A stretch of DNA of 64,000 nucleotides from Mycolicibacterium sp. CBMA 234 (GCF_009729415.1 NZ_MPKW01000021.1:53543-117542); one strand, 5' to 3'; numbered from the stretch's first letter, positions 1-9,949 are shown. The notes: a model not told the origin generated them from the letters alone. Translations and numbers: made by a program.

Positions 1-1804
1 CGTGGAAGGCTTCGGACACCTTCTGCTCGAAGTCTTGGTCGAATACGTGGATCATCGAACCTTGGCGCAACGAGGTCAGCGTCTTGTGTGTCGACTGCGC
101 GGCGTACACCCGCACCCGAGCCTTGGCTGGGTCTGGCATCAGCCGACGATTGAGCAATTCCTCATCGGTGGGCGGCTTTTCGATGTCGGCCGTCAGCTGC
201 TTCTGGTACTCAGCGAGGTACTCCGGATCGGCCAGTTTCTCGCGGAGCCGACGGGCCGTCGCCATCGCGGTGCGGTCCCGGTAGACCGGGTGGAACCGCG
301 CGAACGCGAACCACGCTTCGTCCCATAGGAATACGAGGTCCGGTTTGATCGCGAGGCATTCCTCCATGACCCGCTCCACGTCGTACACGATGCCGTCGAA
401 CGTGCAGTTGGTCAGCGACATCATCTTGACCCGGTCCAGCTTGCCGGCGGCCTTGAGCGCCAGCAACTTTGACTTGATTTCCCGCAGCGGCACCGCGCCG
501 TACATGGTGTAGTCGGGTAGCGGGTAGGCCTCCAGGTAGATGACATTGGCCCCGGCCATCATCATCCCGTAGTGGTGCGACTGGTGGCAGTTGCGGTCCA
601 GCAGCACGATGTCGCCGGGCGCCACCAGCGACTGCGTGACGATCTTGTTGGCCGTCGACGTGCCGTTGGTGACGAAGTAGGTGCGCCGCGAACCGTAGGT
701 CTCAGCGGCCAATTGCTGGGCCTCGCGCAGCGGCCCGGTCGGCTCCAACAGCGAGTCCAGCCCACCGCAGGTGGCCGACGTCTCGGCCATGAACACGTCC
801 AGCCCGTAGAAGCTGACCATGTCTTTGATCCAGTGCGAGTTGACAATTGACTTGCCCTGGCTGATTGGCAGCGCGTGGAACACCCCGGTCGGCCGGTGAC
901 TGTATTGCTTGAGCGCGCTGAAAAACGGTGTGCGGTAACGCTCGGCGACGCCCTGCAGGATCGACAGGTGCAACTCCAGCACGCCTTCGCGGGCATGGAA
1001 CACCCGCCGGAAGTGCGTGCCCAGCCGTCCGGCGATGTCTTCGACCTCGATCTCGGTCATCAGATAGAGGTCGAGTTCGGGTCGCAAATCTTGGATGGAC
1101 GTCGCCAGGATTTGGGCGCGCTCATCGGGTGACTTGTGATCGTCGAGCACCTCGGACACCTTGGTGTCGACGAATTGGGCCAACGTCGACAGGTCGCGCT
1201 CGGATCGGTGGCTGAACCGCCGCCGGATCACCGCGGCTTGCAGGTTCACGTTGAGCCGGGCCGCGATCAGCGCCTCGTCGCCGCTGCCGACCACGACCAG
1301 TTCGTAGACGAACTCGTCGTCGGGCCGGCGCCAGCTGCGCACCTCAGCACGCAACGCCTGCTCCTGGGCCTCGGTCATCTTCTCGACGATCAGCACCTCG
1401 AAGTACAGCTGCTCCCGCCGGGACACGGGCTGCTGCTCCAGCGTGCGCGGGTCGGTGGGGAACATGTCGGTGTCGTCCATGCCCGCGTTGTCGATGTCGC
1501 CGGTCCGGTACGACTCGGTGGTCAGCGCCCGGTTGATCCGAGCGATGGTCTTCGCGAACTTGTCGTAGCTACCGGCGCTGAACAACCGCTGCACCTGGGC
1601 GAAATGCAGGGAACCGGGATATGCCCAATACGGTTCCAGCGGGGTCAGGGTCCCGAGCAGCTCAGTGCAGATCCCGATATACCGGTCTTTGAGATCGCCG
1701 ACGGTGGTGGTTCTGGTCAGCCGGTCGGCGGCTTCTTCCAGGCGGCACCAGGCGTCGCCTCGTAGTTGCCAGACACTGTTGTAGGCGCGCGAATTGTCTA
1801 CCAT
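1..1804 (-). CDS. Orn/Lys/Arg decarboxylase family protein, PLP-dependent (C-terminus outside window)
   Basis: Read on the minus strand from ATG at 1804 (AAAGG about 8 nt upstream); the frame stays open to the window edge, giving the first ~600 residues. It resembles the large mycobacterial amino-acid decarboxylase Rv2531c (about 950 aa): an N-terminal wing domain, then the aminotransferase-like major domain with FHALPISQGKSIVNS, a SATCGGLDSLL stretch, YFVTNGTSTANK, the LLDRNCHQSHHYG segment, LWDEAWFAF and the Schiff-base lysine in STHKT. It would decarboxylate a basic amino acid to an amine; which one cannot be read. It lies downstream of kdpE on the same strand, separated by 123 bp with a hairpin, so it is probably a separate unit. 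Confidence 0.88.
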   Translation of the reverse strand, partial: MVDNSRAYNSVWQLRGDAWCRLEEAADRLTRTTTVGDLKDRYIGICTELLGTLTPLEPYWAYPGSLHFAQVQRLFSAGSYDKFAKTIARINRALTTESYRTGDIDNAGMDDTDMFPTDPRTLEQQPVSRREQLYFEVLIVEKMTEAQEQALRAEVRSWRRPDDEFVYELVVVGSGDEALIAARLNVNLQAAVIRRRFSHRSERDLSTLAQFVDTKVSEVLDDHKSPDERAQILATSIQDLRPELDLYLMTEIEVEDIAGRLGTHFRRVFHAREGVLELHLSILQGVAERYRTPFFSALKQYSHRPTGVFHALPISQGKSIVNSHWIKDMVSFYGLDVFMAETSATCGGLDSLLEPTGPLREAQQLAAETYGSRRTYFVTNGTSTANKIVTQSLVAPGDIVLLDRNCHQSHHYGMMMAGANVIYLEAYPLPDYTMYGAVPLREIKSKLLALKAAGKLDRVKMMSLTNCTFDGIVYDVERVMEECLAIKPDLVFLWDEAWFAFARFHPVYRDRTAMATARRLREKLADPEYLAEYQKQLTADIEKPPTDEELLNRRLMPDPAKARVRVYAAQSTHKTLTSLRQGSMIHVFDQDFEQKVSEAFH

Positions 1805-1830
1805 TTCCAGCCTTTTCACAGGTGCGTTCG

Positions 1831-1860
1831 GTGGAAGAGCTTCGCGCTCCAGCCTTCCAC
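1831..1860 (-). terminator. possible hairpin downstream of kdpE
   Basis: GTGGAAG (1831-1837) pairs with CTTCCAC (1854-1860), with an inner AGC/GCT helix. It lies between the kdpE stop and the decarboxylase start and has no T-run, so it is only a weak candidate for the end of the kdp transcript. Confidence 0.3.
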
Positions 1861-1927
1861 TCATTAGCCGCTGTGTGTTGGCTTGTGTGCGAAAAATCGG
1901 CGAAATCTCGAACACAAGTCAACGCGC

Positions 1928-2608
1928 TCACTCCTGGAAGCGATACCCCATGCCGGCCTCGGTCAGCAGGTGCTTGGGGTGCGAGGGGTCGATCTCCAAC
2001 TTGCGCCGCAGCTGAGCCAGATACACGCGCAGGTAGTGGGTCTCCTTGGCGTAGGCCGGGCCCCACACCTCCTTGAGCAGCTCTTCGCGGCCCACCAGCT
2101 TGCCGCGGTTGCGCACCAGCATCTCCAACATGCCCCATTCGGTGGGCGTCAGGTGCACCTCGTTGCCGCTGCGGGTCACCCGTTTGGAGGCCAAATCGAC
2201 TGTGAATGACGATGTTTCGATGACAGGCTCGTCTGTCTCGGAGGCCGCTGCGCCACGCCGCACCGCGGCCCGCAGCCGAGCCAGGAACTCATCCATGCCG
2301 AACGGCTTGGTGACGTAGTCGTCGGCACCCGCGTCGAGTGCTTCGACTTTGTCCATCGAGTCGGTCCGCGCCGACAGCACGATCACCGGCGCGGTGAGCC
2401 AGCCACGCAATCCGGCGAGCACGTCAATACCCGACATGTCCGGCAGGCCCAGATCCAGGATCACCACGTCGGGCTTGTGCTCGGCGGCCGCCCGCAGTGC
2501 CTCCGCACCACTGGCCGCGACGGTGACCTCGTACCCGCGCACCGACAGGTTGATCCGTAACGCGCGCAGGATCTGCGGCTCGTCGTCGATCACCAGAACT
2601 CGTGTCAC
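1928..2608 (-). CDS. kdpE: KdpE, OmpR-family response regulator of potassium uptake
   Basis: 226 aa. The N-terminal receiver domain has the acidic pair DDE (8-10), phospho-acceptor Asp52 in VILDLGLPD, and Lys in the YVTKPFG loop; the C-terminal winged helix (about 130-225) is OmpR-like. The partner is KdpD, encoded immediately upstream: the GTG start overlaps the kdpD stop by 4 bp (GTGA), so translation is probably coupled. When phosphorylated under potassium limitation or osmotic stress, KdpE activates kdpFABC. Here kdpDE lies downstream of kdpC on the same strand rather than divergent as in M. tuberculosis, so the system may be self-amplifying by read-through. Confidence 0.95.
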   Translation of the reverse strand: MTRVLVIDDEPQILRALRINLSVRGYEVTVAASGAEALRAAAEHKPDVVILDLGLPDMSGIDVLAGLRGWLTAPVIVLSARTDSMDKVEALDAGADDYVTKPFGMDEFLARLRAAVRRGAAASETDEPVIETSSFTVDLASKRVTRSGNEVHLTPTEWGMLEMLVRNRGKLVGREELLKEVWGPAYAKETHYLRVYLAQLRRKLEIDPSHPKHLLTEAGMGYRFQE

Positions 2609-5133
2609 GCCTGATCCTTTCCTGGGGCGGCCAGGTCAACCACCACGGTCAGCCCGCCGCCGGGGGTGTCGGTGGCCGAGATGGTGCCGCCCATTGCCTC
2701 GACGAAACCGCGGGCCACCGAAAGACCAAGTCCCACACCGGTGCTGTTGTCACGATCGCCGAGGCGCTGGAATGGTGCGAACATCTCCTCCTCGGTGCCG
2801 CGGGGGATACCCGGCCCCTCATCGATAATGGTGATCAGCACTCGCTCTCCGACTGGGCCGGCGTTGACCCGCACCACGCTGGCCGGGGCGTACCGCAGGG
2901 CATTGTCGACCAGGTTGAGCAGCACCCGTTCCAGTAGGCCCGAGTCGGCCAGCGCCACCGCATCGCCCACCTCGACCTTGACCCGGTCCAGGCCCCGGTG
3001 TCCGTAACCGGTTGTGCTCCGGCTGATTCCGAGCAGCGCCCGTTGGACGACCTCTTCCAGGTACACCGTCCGCAGCTCCGGCTTGACCACGCCGGCGGCG
3101 AGCCGCGATGAATCCAGCAGGTTGCCCACCAACGACGTCAGCTGGTCCACGGATTCCTCGACGGTGGCCAGCAGCTCGGCGGTGTCCTCGGGGGAGAAGC
3201 CGACGTCTTCGCTGCGCAGGCTGGACACCGCGGCCTTGGCGGCGGCCAGCGGAGTGCGCAGGTCGTGGCTGACGGCGCTCAGCAGCGACCGGCGCAGTTC
3301 ATCGGCTTTCGCGATGGCCTCGGCGCGGCCGGCCTCTTCGACCAATGCGCGCTGCCGCACCAGGCCCGCCGCCTGTCGGGCCACGGCGCCGAGCACCAAC
3401 CGGTCGCGGGCCTCGGTCTTGCGGCCGGCCATCAGCAGCCAGTACTCATCGTCGCTGACCTCGATCGCGGTGTCGGCCGAATCGACTGTCGCACACGGGT
3501 CTTTACCGACGCAGGCGATAATTCCCTCATCTTCGTGCAGCAGGCTGACGGCACGTTGGCCGTAGGTCTCGCGGACGCGTTCCAGCAGCGTGGTCAGGTC
3601 GGCGCCACGCAGCACGCTGCCCGCGAACAGGGCCAGCAGCTCGGCCTCCTGCGCGGCGTGACGGGCTTCCCTGGCGCGTTTGGCAGCACCGTCGACCAGG
3701 GCGGCGACGGCCACCGCGACAGCCAGCAGCACCACGATGGTGAGCGCGCTGTCGGGGTCGGCAATGGTGAAGCTGTACCGCGGCGGAACGAAGAAGTAGT
3801 TGAGCAGCAGCCCCGAAAGCACGGCCGACAGCGCGGCCGGGGCCACGCCGCCGAGCAGCGCCACGATCAGGACACCGATGAAGTAGACCGCGCTCTCGCC
3901 GCCGACGTGCAGGAACGGGTCCAGCAGTGCCGTGATGGCGGTGATGATGCTGGGCACGATGAGCGCGGCCAGCCAGGACGCCAGGTGGCGTTGGCCGCGG
4001 CTTGCCGTGGACCACGACCATCCAGTCTGGGACTGCTCATGGGTGACCATGTGCACGTCGATCTTCCCGGAGTGCTGCACCGTCTTGGCGCCGATGCCCT
4101 CGTCGAAGAGCCGGGCCCAGCGTGAGCGTCTCGACGTGCCCAGCACCAGCTGGGTGGCGTTCATCTCGCGGGCGAAATCCAGTAGGGCACTGGGCACGTC
4201 ACCGTCGCTGCCGCCGACGACGGTGTGCAGGGTGGCGCCGAGGCTGGAAGTCAGCTCGCGGACCTTGCCCATCTGCGGGGCCGAGACACCCGTCAACCCG
4301 TCGCCTCGGACGACGTGCACCACCATCAGCTCGGCGCTGGATTTCGAGGCGATGCGCGACGCGCGTCGTACCAGGGTTTCCGATTCGGGACCGCCGGTGA
4401 CCGCTACGACGACGCGCTCGCGGGCCTCCCAGGTATCCGAAATATTGTGCTCAGCACGGTATTTCGCCAAGGCGGCGTCGACCTGATCGGCCAGCCACAG
4501 CAGCGCCAGTTCGCGCAGGGCGGTGAGGTTGCCCTGGCGGAAGTAGTTGGACAGGGCCGCGTCGACGCGTTCTGGCGCGTACACGTTGCCGTGGGAGAGC
4601 CTGCGGCGCAAGGCTTCCGGAGTGATGTCGACCAATTCGATCTGCGCGGCACCGCGCACCACGGAGTCCGGGACAGTCTCCTGCTGCTCGATGCCGGTGA
4701 TCTGTGCGACGACGTCGTTCAGGCTCTCGAGGTGCTGGACATTCACCGTGGAGATGACGGTGATGCCGGCGGCCAGCAGCTCCTCGACGTCCTGCCAGCG
4801 CTTGGCGTTCTTGCTGCCGGGGGTGTTGCTGTGGGCCAGTTCGTCTACCAGCACCACTTCGGGATGACGGGCCAGCACGGCCGGGACGTCGAGTTCGGAG
4901 AAGGTCCCGCCGCGGTAGTCGATGAACCGCGGCGGGATCTTCTCGATGCCCTCCATGGCCTCGGCGGTCTTCTTGCGGCCGTGGGTCTCAACCACGGCCG
5001 CGACCACGTCAGTGCCGCGCTCGAGTCGGCGGTGGGCCTCGCCGAGCATTGAGAACGTCTTGCCCACACCAGGGGCCGCACCCAGGTAGATGCGTAACTC
5101 GCCCCGCTTTTCCGACGTTCCCATGTCTCCCAT
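2605..5133 (-). CDS. kdpD: KdpD, potassium-responsive sensor histidine kinase
   Basis: 842 aa, membrane-bound. Order: KdpD N-terminal domain with P-loop GAAPGVGKT (18-26), a universal-stress-like domain (about 230-360), four closely spaced membrane helices (about 385-490), a GAF-like part, a DHp helix with phospho-acceptor His near 622 in VSHDLRTPL, and HATPase_c with N-box NLVDNALRYAP and G-boxes DEGPGIP and GVGLGLSVARG. It phosphorylates KdpE. The gene follows kdpC after an 11-bp gap and overlaps kdpE by 4 bp. A second in-frame ATG at residue 4 could also be the start. Confidence 0.96.
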   Translation of the reverse strand: MGDMGTSEKRGELRIYLGAAPGVGKTFSMLGEAHRRLERGTDVVAAVVETHGRKKTAEAMEGIEKIPPRFIDYRGGTFSELDVPAVLARHPEVVLVDELAHSNTPGSKNAKRWQDVEELLAAGITVISTVNVQHLESLNDVVAQITGIEQQETVPDSVVRGAAQIELVDITPEALRRRLSHGNVYAPERVDAALSNYFRQGNLTALRELALLWLADQVDAALAKYRAEHNISDTWEARERVVVAVTGGPESETLVRRASRIASKSSAELMVVHVVRGDGLTGVSAPQMGKVRELTSSLGATLHTVVGGSDGDVPSALLDFAREMNATQLVLGTSRRSRWARLFDEGIGAKTVQHSGKIDVHMVTHEQSQTGWSWSTASRGQRHLASWLAALIVPSIITAITALLDPFLHVGGESAVYFIGVLIVALLGGVAPAALSAVLSGLLLNYFFVPPRYSFTIADPDSALTIVVLLAVAVAVAALVDGAAKRAREARHAAQEAELLALFAGSVLRGADLTTLLERVRETYGQRAVSLLHEDEGIIACVGKDPCATVDSADTAIEVSDDEYWLLMAGRKTEARDRLVLGAVARQAAGLVRQRALVEEAGRAEAIAKADELRRSLLSAVSHDLRTPLAAAKAAVSSLRSEDVGFSPEDTAELLATVEESVDQLTSLVGNLLDSSRLAAGVVKPELRTVYLEEVVQRALLGISRSTTGYGHRGLDRVKVEVGDAVALADSGLLERVLLNLVDNALRYAPASVVRVNAGPVGERVLITIIDEGPGIPRGTEEEMFAPFQRLGDRDNSTGVGLGLSVARGFVEAMGGTISATDTPGGGLTVVVDLAAPGKDQA

Positions 5134-5144
5134 TGTCCAGCAGG

Positions 5145-6107
5145 TCAGTTCATTGCCGGGCGAAGTCCGGCAGATGACGCCATCGGGTACCTCTTGTCCA
5201 AAGCCAGATTCAGTTGCAGGACGTTGACCCGCGGCTCACCCATGAAGCCCAGGGCGCGGCTGGTGGTGTTGTCGTGCAGCAGGGTTCGGACCTGCTCGGC
5301 CGAGATGTGCCGGGCCTTGGCGACCCGGTTCACCTGAAGGTCGGCGTAGTCCACCGAGATGTCAGGGTCCAGGCCACTGCCGCTGGCCGTGACGGCGTCG
5401 GCCGGCACCTGTGGATCGGACGGCGCCGAGCCACGGATCGCGACGATCTGCCCGGCGGTGTAATCCTCGCCGTACTTGGCACATTCGACGCGCACGCCCT
5501 CATAGGTCGCCGCGAACGGGGCCTTGGTGGTGTCGCACGGCTGGTTCACGCTGACCACCCGGGTCGGGTTGGTGACGTTGCCGGCAGCGTTGCGCGGACC
5601 CATCACCGACACCACGGCACCCACACCGTCGGATGTGCAGAACGGGCGTGCCCCGGCCGTGTGGTCCAAGCCTTCGGTGTCCGCGACGCCGTAGCTGCGG
5701 GTGCACACCTGGGTCAGCAGGCTGGGCTTGAAGCCGGCGTCCGTGGCCGACTTGCCGGCCTTGAGTTGGGCCGGGTCGGCGGGCGTGTCGACGATGCTTT
5801 CCGGGCCCAGATTGCTTGCGCCGCTGGCCATCGGGTCGTACCCGTTGGTGCCGGCGTTCGACGGCCGACTCTGGAAGTACTGCGGCAGCACGTTGCCCTT
5901 GTCATCGGTGAACAGCTGGCCGATCAGCGAGCTGCCGACGACCTTGCCGCTGGCCGTGACGAGCGAGCCGTCCGCCTTGTCCTTGAGCCCCGGGATCTGG
6001 GCGATGGCCCAGATGAGGGCCGGGTACGCCAGGCCAGTGATGACGGTCAGGACCAGCAGCGCGCGCAGTGCTGCGGTGTGGACGCGAATCAGGTTGCCAA
6101 TATTCAT
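5145..6107 (-). CDS. kdpC: KdpC, potassium-transporting ATPase subunit C, long form
   Basis: 320 aa. One N-terminal membrane helix (about 14-36), then the conserved KdpC face (SSLIGQLF, YFQSRPSN, YDPMASGASNLGP) and the C-terminal half (VTASGSGLDPDIS, QVNRVAKAR, VNVLQLNLALDKRYP). Compared with the roughly 190-aa E. coli protein there is an insertion of about 130 residues (about 103-232) carrying four cysteines (135, 157, 191, 209) in the part expected outside the membrane. KdpC assists potassium binding and stabilises the KdpFABC complex. It starts 2 bp after the kdpB stop. Confidence 0.93.
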   Translation of the reverse strand: MNIGNLIRVHTAALRALLVLTVITGLAYPALIWAIAQIPGLKDKADGSLVTASGKVVGSSLIGQLFTDDKGNVLPQYFQSRPSNAGTNGYDPMASGASNLGPESIVDTPADPAQLKAGKSATDAGFKPSLLTQVCTRSYGVADTEGLDHTAGARPFCTSDGVGAVVSVMGPRNAAGNVTNPTRVVSVNQPCDTTKAPFAATYEGVRVECAKYGEDYTAGQIVAIRGSAPSDPQVPADAVTASGSGLDPDISVDYADLQVNRVAKARHISAEQVRTLLHDNTTSRALGFMGEPRVNVLQLNLALDKRYPMASSAGLRPAMN

Positions 6108-6109
6108 GA

Positions 6110-8278
6110 TTAAGACATCCCCGGGACGAACTGAATGATCAGGTCAATGAGTTTGATGCCGATGAACGGGGCGATGATGCCACCCAGGCCATAGACATAC
6201 AGGTTGCGGCTCAACAGTTTTGATGCGCTGCTGGGGGTGTATCGAACACCGCGCAGCGACAGCGGGATCAACGCGATGATGACCAGCGCGTTGAAGATCA
6301 CCGCGGACAGGATCGCCGACTGCGGGCTGTGCAGCCGCATGATGTTCAGCAGGTCCAGGCCCGGGAACAGCGCCACGAACATGGCCGGGATGATCGCGAA
6401 GTACTTCGCGATGTCGTTGGCGATGGAGAATGTGGTCAGGGCGCCGCGGGTGATGAGCAACTGCTTGCCGATCTCGACGATCTCGATCAGCTTGGTCGGG
6501 TCCGAATCCAGATCGACCATGTTGCCGGCCTCTTTGGCCGCCGAAGTGCCGGTGTTCATCGCGACGCCGACGTCGGCCTGAGCCAGCGCGGGGGCGTCGT
6601 TGGTGCCGTCACCGGTCATCGCGACCAGCTTGCCGCCGGCCTGCTCCTTCTTGATCAGCGCCAGCTTGTCCTCCGGCGTGGCCTCGGCCAGGAAGTCGTC
6701 AACGCCGGCTTCGTCGGCAATTGCCTTGGCGGTCAACGGGTTGTCGCCGGTGATCATGACGGTGCGGATGCCCATCTTGCGCATCTCGTCGAACCGTTCC
6801 CGCATGCCCTGCTTGACGACGTCCTTGAGGTGGATGACGCCGAGCACCTCAGCTTTGCCGTCCCGAATGTGGCCCACCACCAGTGGGGTGCCGCCCTCGC
6901 CGGAGATGCCGTCGACGATCTCGCCCAGTTCCGCGGGCACGGTGCCGCCGTGACCGCGAATCCAGTCCGCGACTGAGCCGGCCGCACCCTTGCGCAGCTT
7001 GTGGCCGTCGTGCAGGTCGACACCGGACATCCGGGTCATGGCCGTGAACTCGACCCAGGTGGCGTCGGTCAGCTCGCCCGGGGTGCGGGCGCGCAAGCCG
7101 TGAGCCTGCTTGGCGTACACCACAATTGAGCGGCCCTCAGGGGTCTCGTCGGCCAGGCTGGACAGCTGCGCCGCATCGGCGAGCTGGTCGGCGGTGACGC
7201 CGGGAACCGGGATGAAGTTCGAGGCCTGCCGGTTGCCGAGGGTGATGGTGCCGGTCTTGTCCAGCAGCAGGGTGTTGACGTCACCGGCTGCTTCGACGGC
7301 GCGACCGGACATGGCCAGCACGTTGCGCTGCACCAGCCGGTCCATGCCGGCGATACCGATGGCGGACAACAGTGCGCCAATTGTGGTGGGAATCAGACAG
7401 ACCAGCAGCGAGACCATCACGATGCCGGTAACGCCAAAGGCGTCCAGCGCCTCGGTATCTGGCACACCCGGGTTGTTGGCCTTGGAGTAGATGGCCAACG
7501 GCTGCAGGGTCGCGACGGCGAACACGAAGATGATGGTCAGTGCGGCCAGCAGGATGTTCAGCGCGATCTCGTTGGGCGTCTTCTGCCGGTTGGCGCCTTC
7601 GACGAGGGCGATCATGCGGTCGACGAAGCTCTCGCCCGGCTTCTGGGTGATCTGCACGACGATCCGGTCGGACAGCACCGTGGTACCGCCGGTGACGGCG
7701 CTGCGGTCGCCACCGGATTCCCGGATGACGGGGGCAGATTCGCCGGTGATGGCCGACTCATCAACGGAGGCAATGCCTTCCACGACGTCACCATCACCGG
7801 GGATGACCTGACCGGCTTCGACCACGACGATGTCGCCCTGCTGCAGCAGCGGTGCGGCGACCTCTTCCTCGGTACCTGGACTGCCCGGCCCCCAGCCCAC
7901 CAGCTTGCGAGCCATGGTGTCGGATTGGGTCTTTCGCAGGCTGGCGGCCTGGGCCTTGCCCCGGCCTTCGGCGACGGCCTCGGCCAAGTTGGCGAAAATG
8001 ACTGTCAGCCACAGCCAGAACACGATCAGCCAGGCGAACCAGCTGGAGTTGAGCACGGCCAAGACGGTCGACCAGACGGCGCCGATCTCGACGATCAACA
8101 TCACCGGGTTACGCCACAGTGTGCGCGGGTCCAGCTTGCGCAGGGCGTCCGGCAGCGACTTCCACAGCATCTTCGGATCGAGCAGGCCGCCCTGCACGCG
8201 GCCCTTGTTCTTGGGCTCGTGGATGTGGGCGGGGTGTTCGGGGTCAGCGATGCCGACCGGTGCGGTTTTGGTTGACAT
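6110..8278 (-). CDS. kdpB: KdpB, P-type ATPase catalytic subunit of the potassium pump
   Basis: 722 aa, standard KdpB size. Visible P-type motifs: TGES in the actuator domain (AITGESAPV), phosphorylation motif DKTGTIT with Asp near 341, nucleotide-domain KGAAGSV, and the hinge MTGDGTNDAPALAQ. Three groups of membrane helices surround these. It hydrolyses ATP to drive potassium import through KdpA. It directly abuts kdpA (stop 8279, start 8278) and kdpC, as expected for one polycistronic message. Confidence 0.98.
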   Translation of the reverse strand: MSTKTAPVGIADPEHPAHIHEPKNKGRVQGGLLDPKMLWKSLPDALRKLDPRTLWRNPVMLIVEIGAVWSTVLAVLNSSWFAWLIVFWLWLTVIFANLAEAVAEGRGKAQAASLRKTQSDTMARKLVGWGPGSPGTEEEVAAPLLQQGDIVVVEAGQVIPGDGDVVEGIASVDESAITGESAPVIRESGGDRSAVTGGTTVLSDRIVVQITQKPGESFVDRMIALVEGANRQKTPNEIALNILLAALTIIFVFAVATLQPLAIYSKANNPGVPDTEALDAFGVTGIVMVSLLVCLIPTTIGALLSAIGIAGMDRLVQRNVLAMSGRAVEAAGDVNTLLLDKTGTITLGNRQASNFIPVPGVTADQLADAAQLSSLADETPEGRSIVVYAKQAHGLRARTPGELTDATWVEFTAMTRMSGVDLHDGHKLRKGAAGSVADWIRGHGGTVPAELGEIVDGISGEGGTPLVVGHIRDGKAEVLGVIHLKDVVKQGMRERFDEMRKMGIRTVMITGDNPLTAKAIADEAGVDDFLAEATPEDKLALIKKEQAGGKLVAMTGDGTNDAPALAQADVGVAMNTGTSAAKEAGNMVDLDSDPTKLIEIVEIGKQLLITRGALTTFSIANDIAKYFAIIPAMFVALFPGLDLLNIMRLHSPQSAILSAVIFNALVIIALIPLSLRGVRYTPSSASKLLSRNLYVYGLGGIIAPFIGIKLIDLIIQFVPGMS

Positions 8279-9949
8279 TTAGTGGATTCCTTCAGCAAGG
8301 GGGCCGAGCGCCAGCGCCGGCAGGAAGGTCAGGGCGACCAGGATCAGCGTCACGCCGGCGACCATCCCGACGAACTGCGGTCGGTGCGTGGGCAGTGTGC
8401 CGAGCGACGGGGGAGTGCTGCCCTGCTTGGCCAGTGAGCCGGCCAGGGCCAGCACCAGGATCAAGGGCAGGAACCGGCCGATCAGCATGGCCAGACCCAA
8501 AGCCGTGTTGTACCAAACGGTGTTCACCGACAGACCCGCGAAAGCCGAACCGTTGTTGTTTGCCGCTGAGGTGAACGCGTACAACACTTCTGACAAGCCG
8601 TGCGGGCCGGCGTTGGCCATCGCGGCACGCTCGCCCGGCAGCGCCATAGCGGTGGCGGTACCGGTCAGCACGATCAACGGGGTAACCAGGAAATAGCTGG
8701 CCGCCAGCTTGATTTCACGCGGGGTGATCTTCTTGCCGAGGTATTCCGGCGTGCGTCCGACCATCAGGCCTGCCACGAACACCGTGATCACCGCGAGGAT
8801 CAACATGCCGTACAAGCCGGAACCGGTGCCGCCGGGCGCGACCTCACCGAGCTGCATGTTGAACATCGTCATCATGCCGCCGAGGGAGGTGTACGAGTCG
8901 TGAGTCGAGTCGATGGCTCCGGTGGACGTCAGCGTGGTCGCGGTGGCGAACACCGCCGAATTGGCAACGCCGAAGCGCTGTTCCACACCTTCTGTGGCCG
9001 AGCCAACCGCGGTGGGCACGGTGCCGTGGTGCTGGCCCTGGAACAGCATCATGAGGCTGACACTGATGATGGCCAGGGTGGCCATCACTGCGACGATGGC
9101 GTAGCCCTGCTTGCGGCTGTCCACCATGCGTCCGAAGGTTCGCGGCAGGGAGAACGAAATGACCAGCAGCAGAAAGATTTCCACCCAGTTGGTCCAGGCC
9201 GTCGGGTTCTCGAACGGGTGCGCCGAGTTGGCGTTGTAGAAGCCACCGCCGTTGGTACCCAGCAGCTTGATGACTTCTTGGCTGGCGACCGGCCCACCGG
9301 TGATGGTCTGCTGGGCACCGGCCAGGGTGCTCGCGACCTGATCGTGCAGGTGGAAGTTCTGGATGACGCCACCGGCAACCAGGATCACCGCGCCAATGAT
9401 GGACAGCGGCAACAGGATTCGGATGGTGCCGCGCACCAGGTCGACCCAGAAGTTGCCCAGCTCACTCGCGTGCCGACGGGCGAACCCGCGGACCAGGGCG
9501 ACGGCCACCGCGATACCGACGGCCGCCGAGACGAAGTTCTGCACGGTGAGGCCGGCCATCTGGACCAGGTGGCCCATGGTGGTCTCACCCGAATAGGCCT
9601 GCCAGTTGGTATTGGTGACGAAGCTGACGGCGGTGTTCCACGCCATGTCGGCCGTCATCGGGGTGGCCGGATTGTTCAGGTGCAAGGGCAGCCACTGCTG
9701 AACCAGTTGCAGCGCGAACAGAAACAGCACTGAGACGGCGGAGAAGGCCAGCACGCTGCGCGCGTAGGCGCCCCAGTTCTGTTCGGCGTCTGGGTTGGCG
9801 CCAACGGCCTTGTACAGGAGCCGTTCTGCGCGCGAATGCTTCTCGGACGTGTATACGCGATACATGTAGTCGCCCAGCGGAACGTGCACCGCAGCGAGGA
9901 CGAGGATCAGGGAGAGCAGGAAGATGACTCCTGCGGCGGTAGTGCCCAC
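8279..9949 (-). CDS. kdpA: KdpA, potassium-binding and translocating subunit
   Basis: 556 aa from a GTG at 9949, chosen because it overlaps the kdpF stop by one base (TAGTG) and gives the normal KdpA N-terminus beginning GTTAAGVIFLL; a longer frame to 10006 would run through kdpF. About ten membrane helices. Selectivity-filter-like loops are visible: FVTNTNWQAYSGE, LGTNGGGFYNANSAHPF, TSTGAIDSTHDS and ANNNGSAFAG, characteristic of the four KdpA pore repeats. It forms the potassium channel-like subunit of KdpFABC in the cytoplasmic membrane. Confidence 0.97.
   Translation of the reverse strand: MGTTAAGVIFLLSLILVLAAVHVPLGDYMYRVYTSEKHSRAERLLYKAVGANPDAEQNWGAYARSVLAFSAVSVLFLFALQLVQQWLPLHLNNPATPMTADMAWNTAVSFVTNTNWQAYSGETTMGHLVQMAGLTVQNFVSAAVGIAVAVALVRGFARRHASELGNFWVDLVRGTIRILLPLSIIGAVILVAGGVIQNFHLHDQVASTLAGAQQTITGGPVASQEVIKLLGTNGGGFYNANSAHPFENPTAWTNWVEIFLLLVISFSLPRTFGRMVDSRKQGYAIVAVMATLAIISVSLMMLFQGQHHGTVPTAVGSATEGVEQRFGVANSAVFATATTLTSTGAIDSTHDSYTSLGGMMTMFNMQLGEVAPGGTGSGLYGMLILAVITVFVAGLMVGRTPEYLGKKITPREIKLAASYFLVTPLIVLTGTATAMALPGERAAMANAGPHGLSEVLYAFTSAANNNGSAFAGLSVNTVWYNTALGLAMLIGRFLPLILVLALAGSLAKQGSTPPSLGTLPTHRPQFVGMVAGVTLILVALTFLPALALGPLAEGIH

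Noticed and set aside
8600..9733. Long plus-strand open frame (377 codons) inside kdpA
   Set aside because: Fully antisense to the well-supported kdpA; composition is the usual mirror of GC-rich coding sequence and no ribosome site is present.
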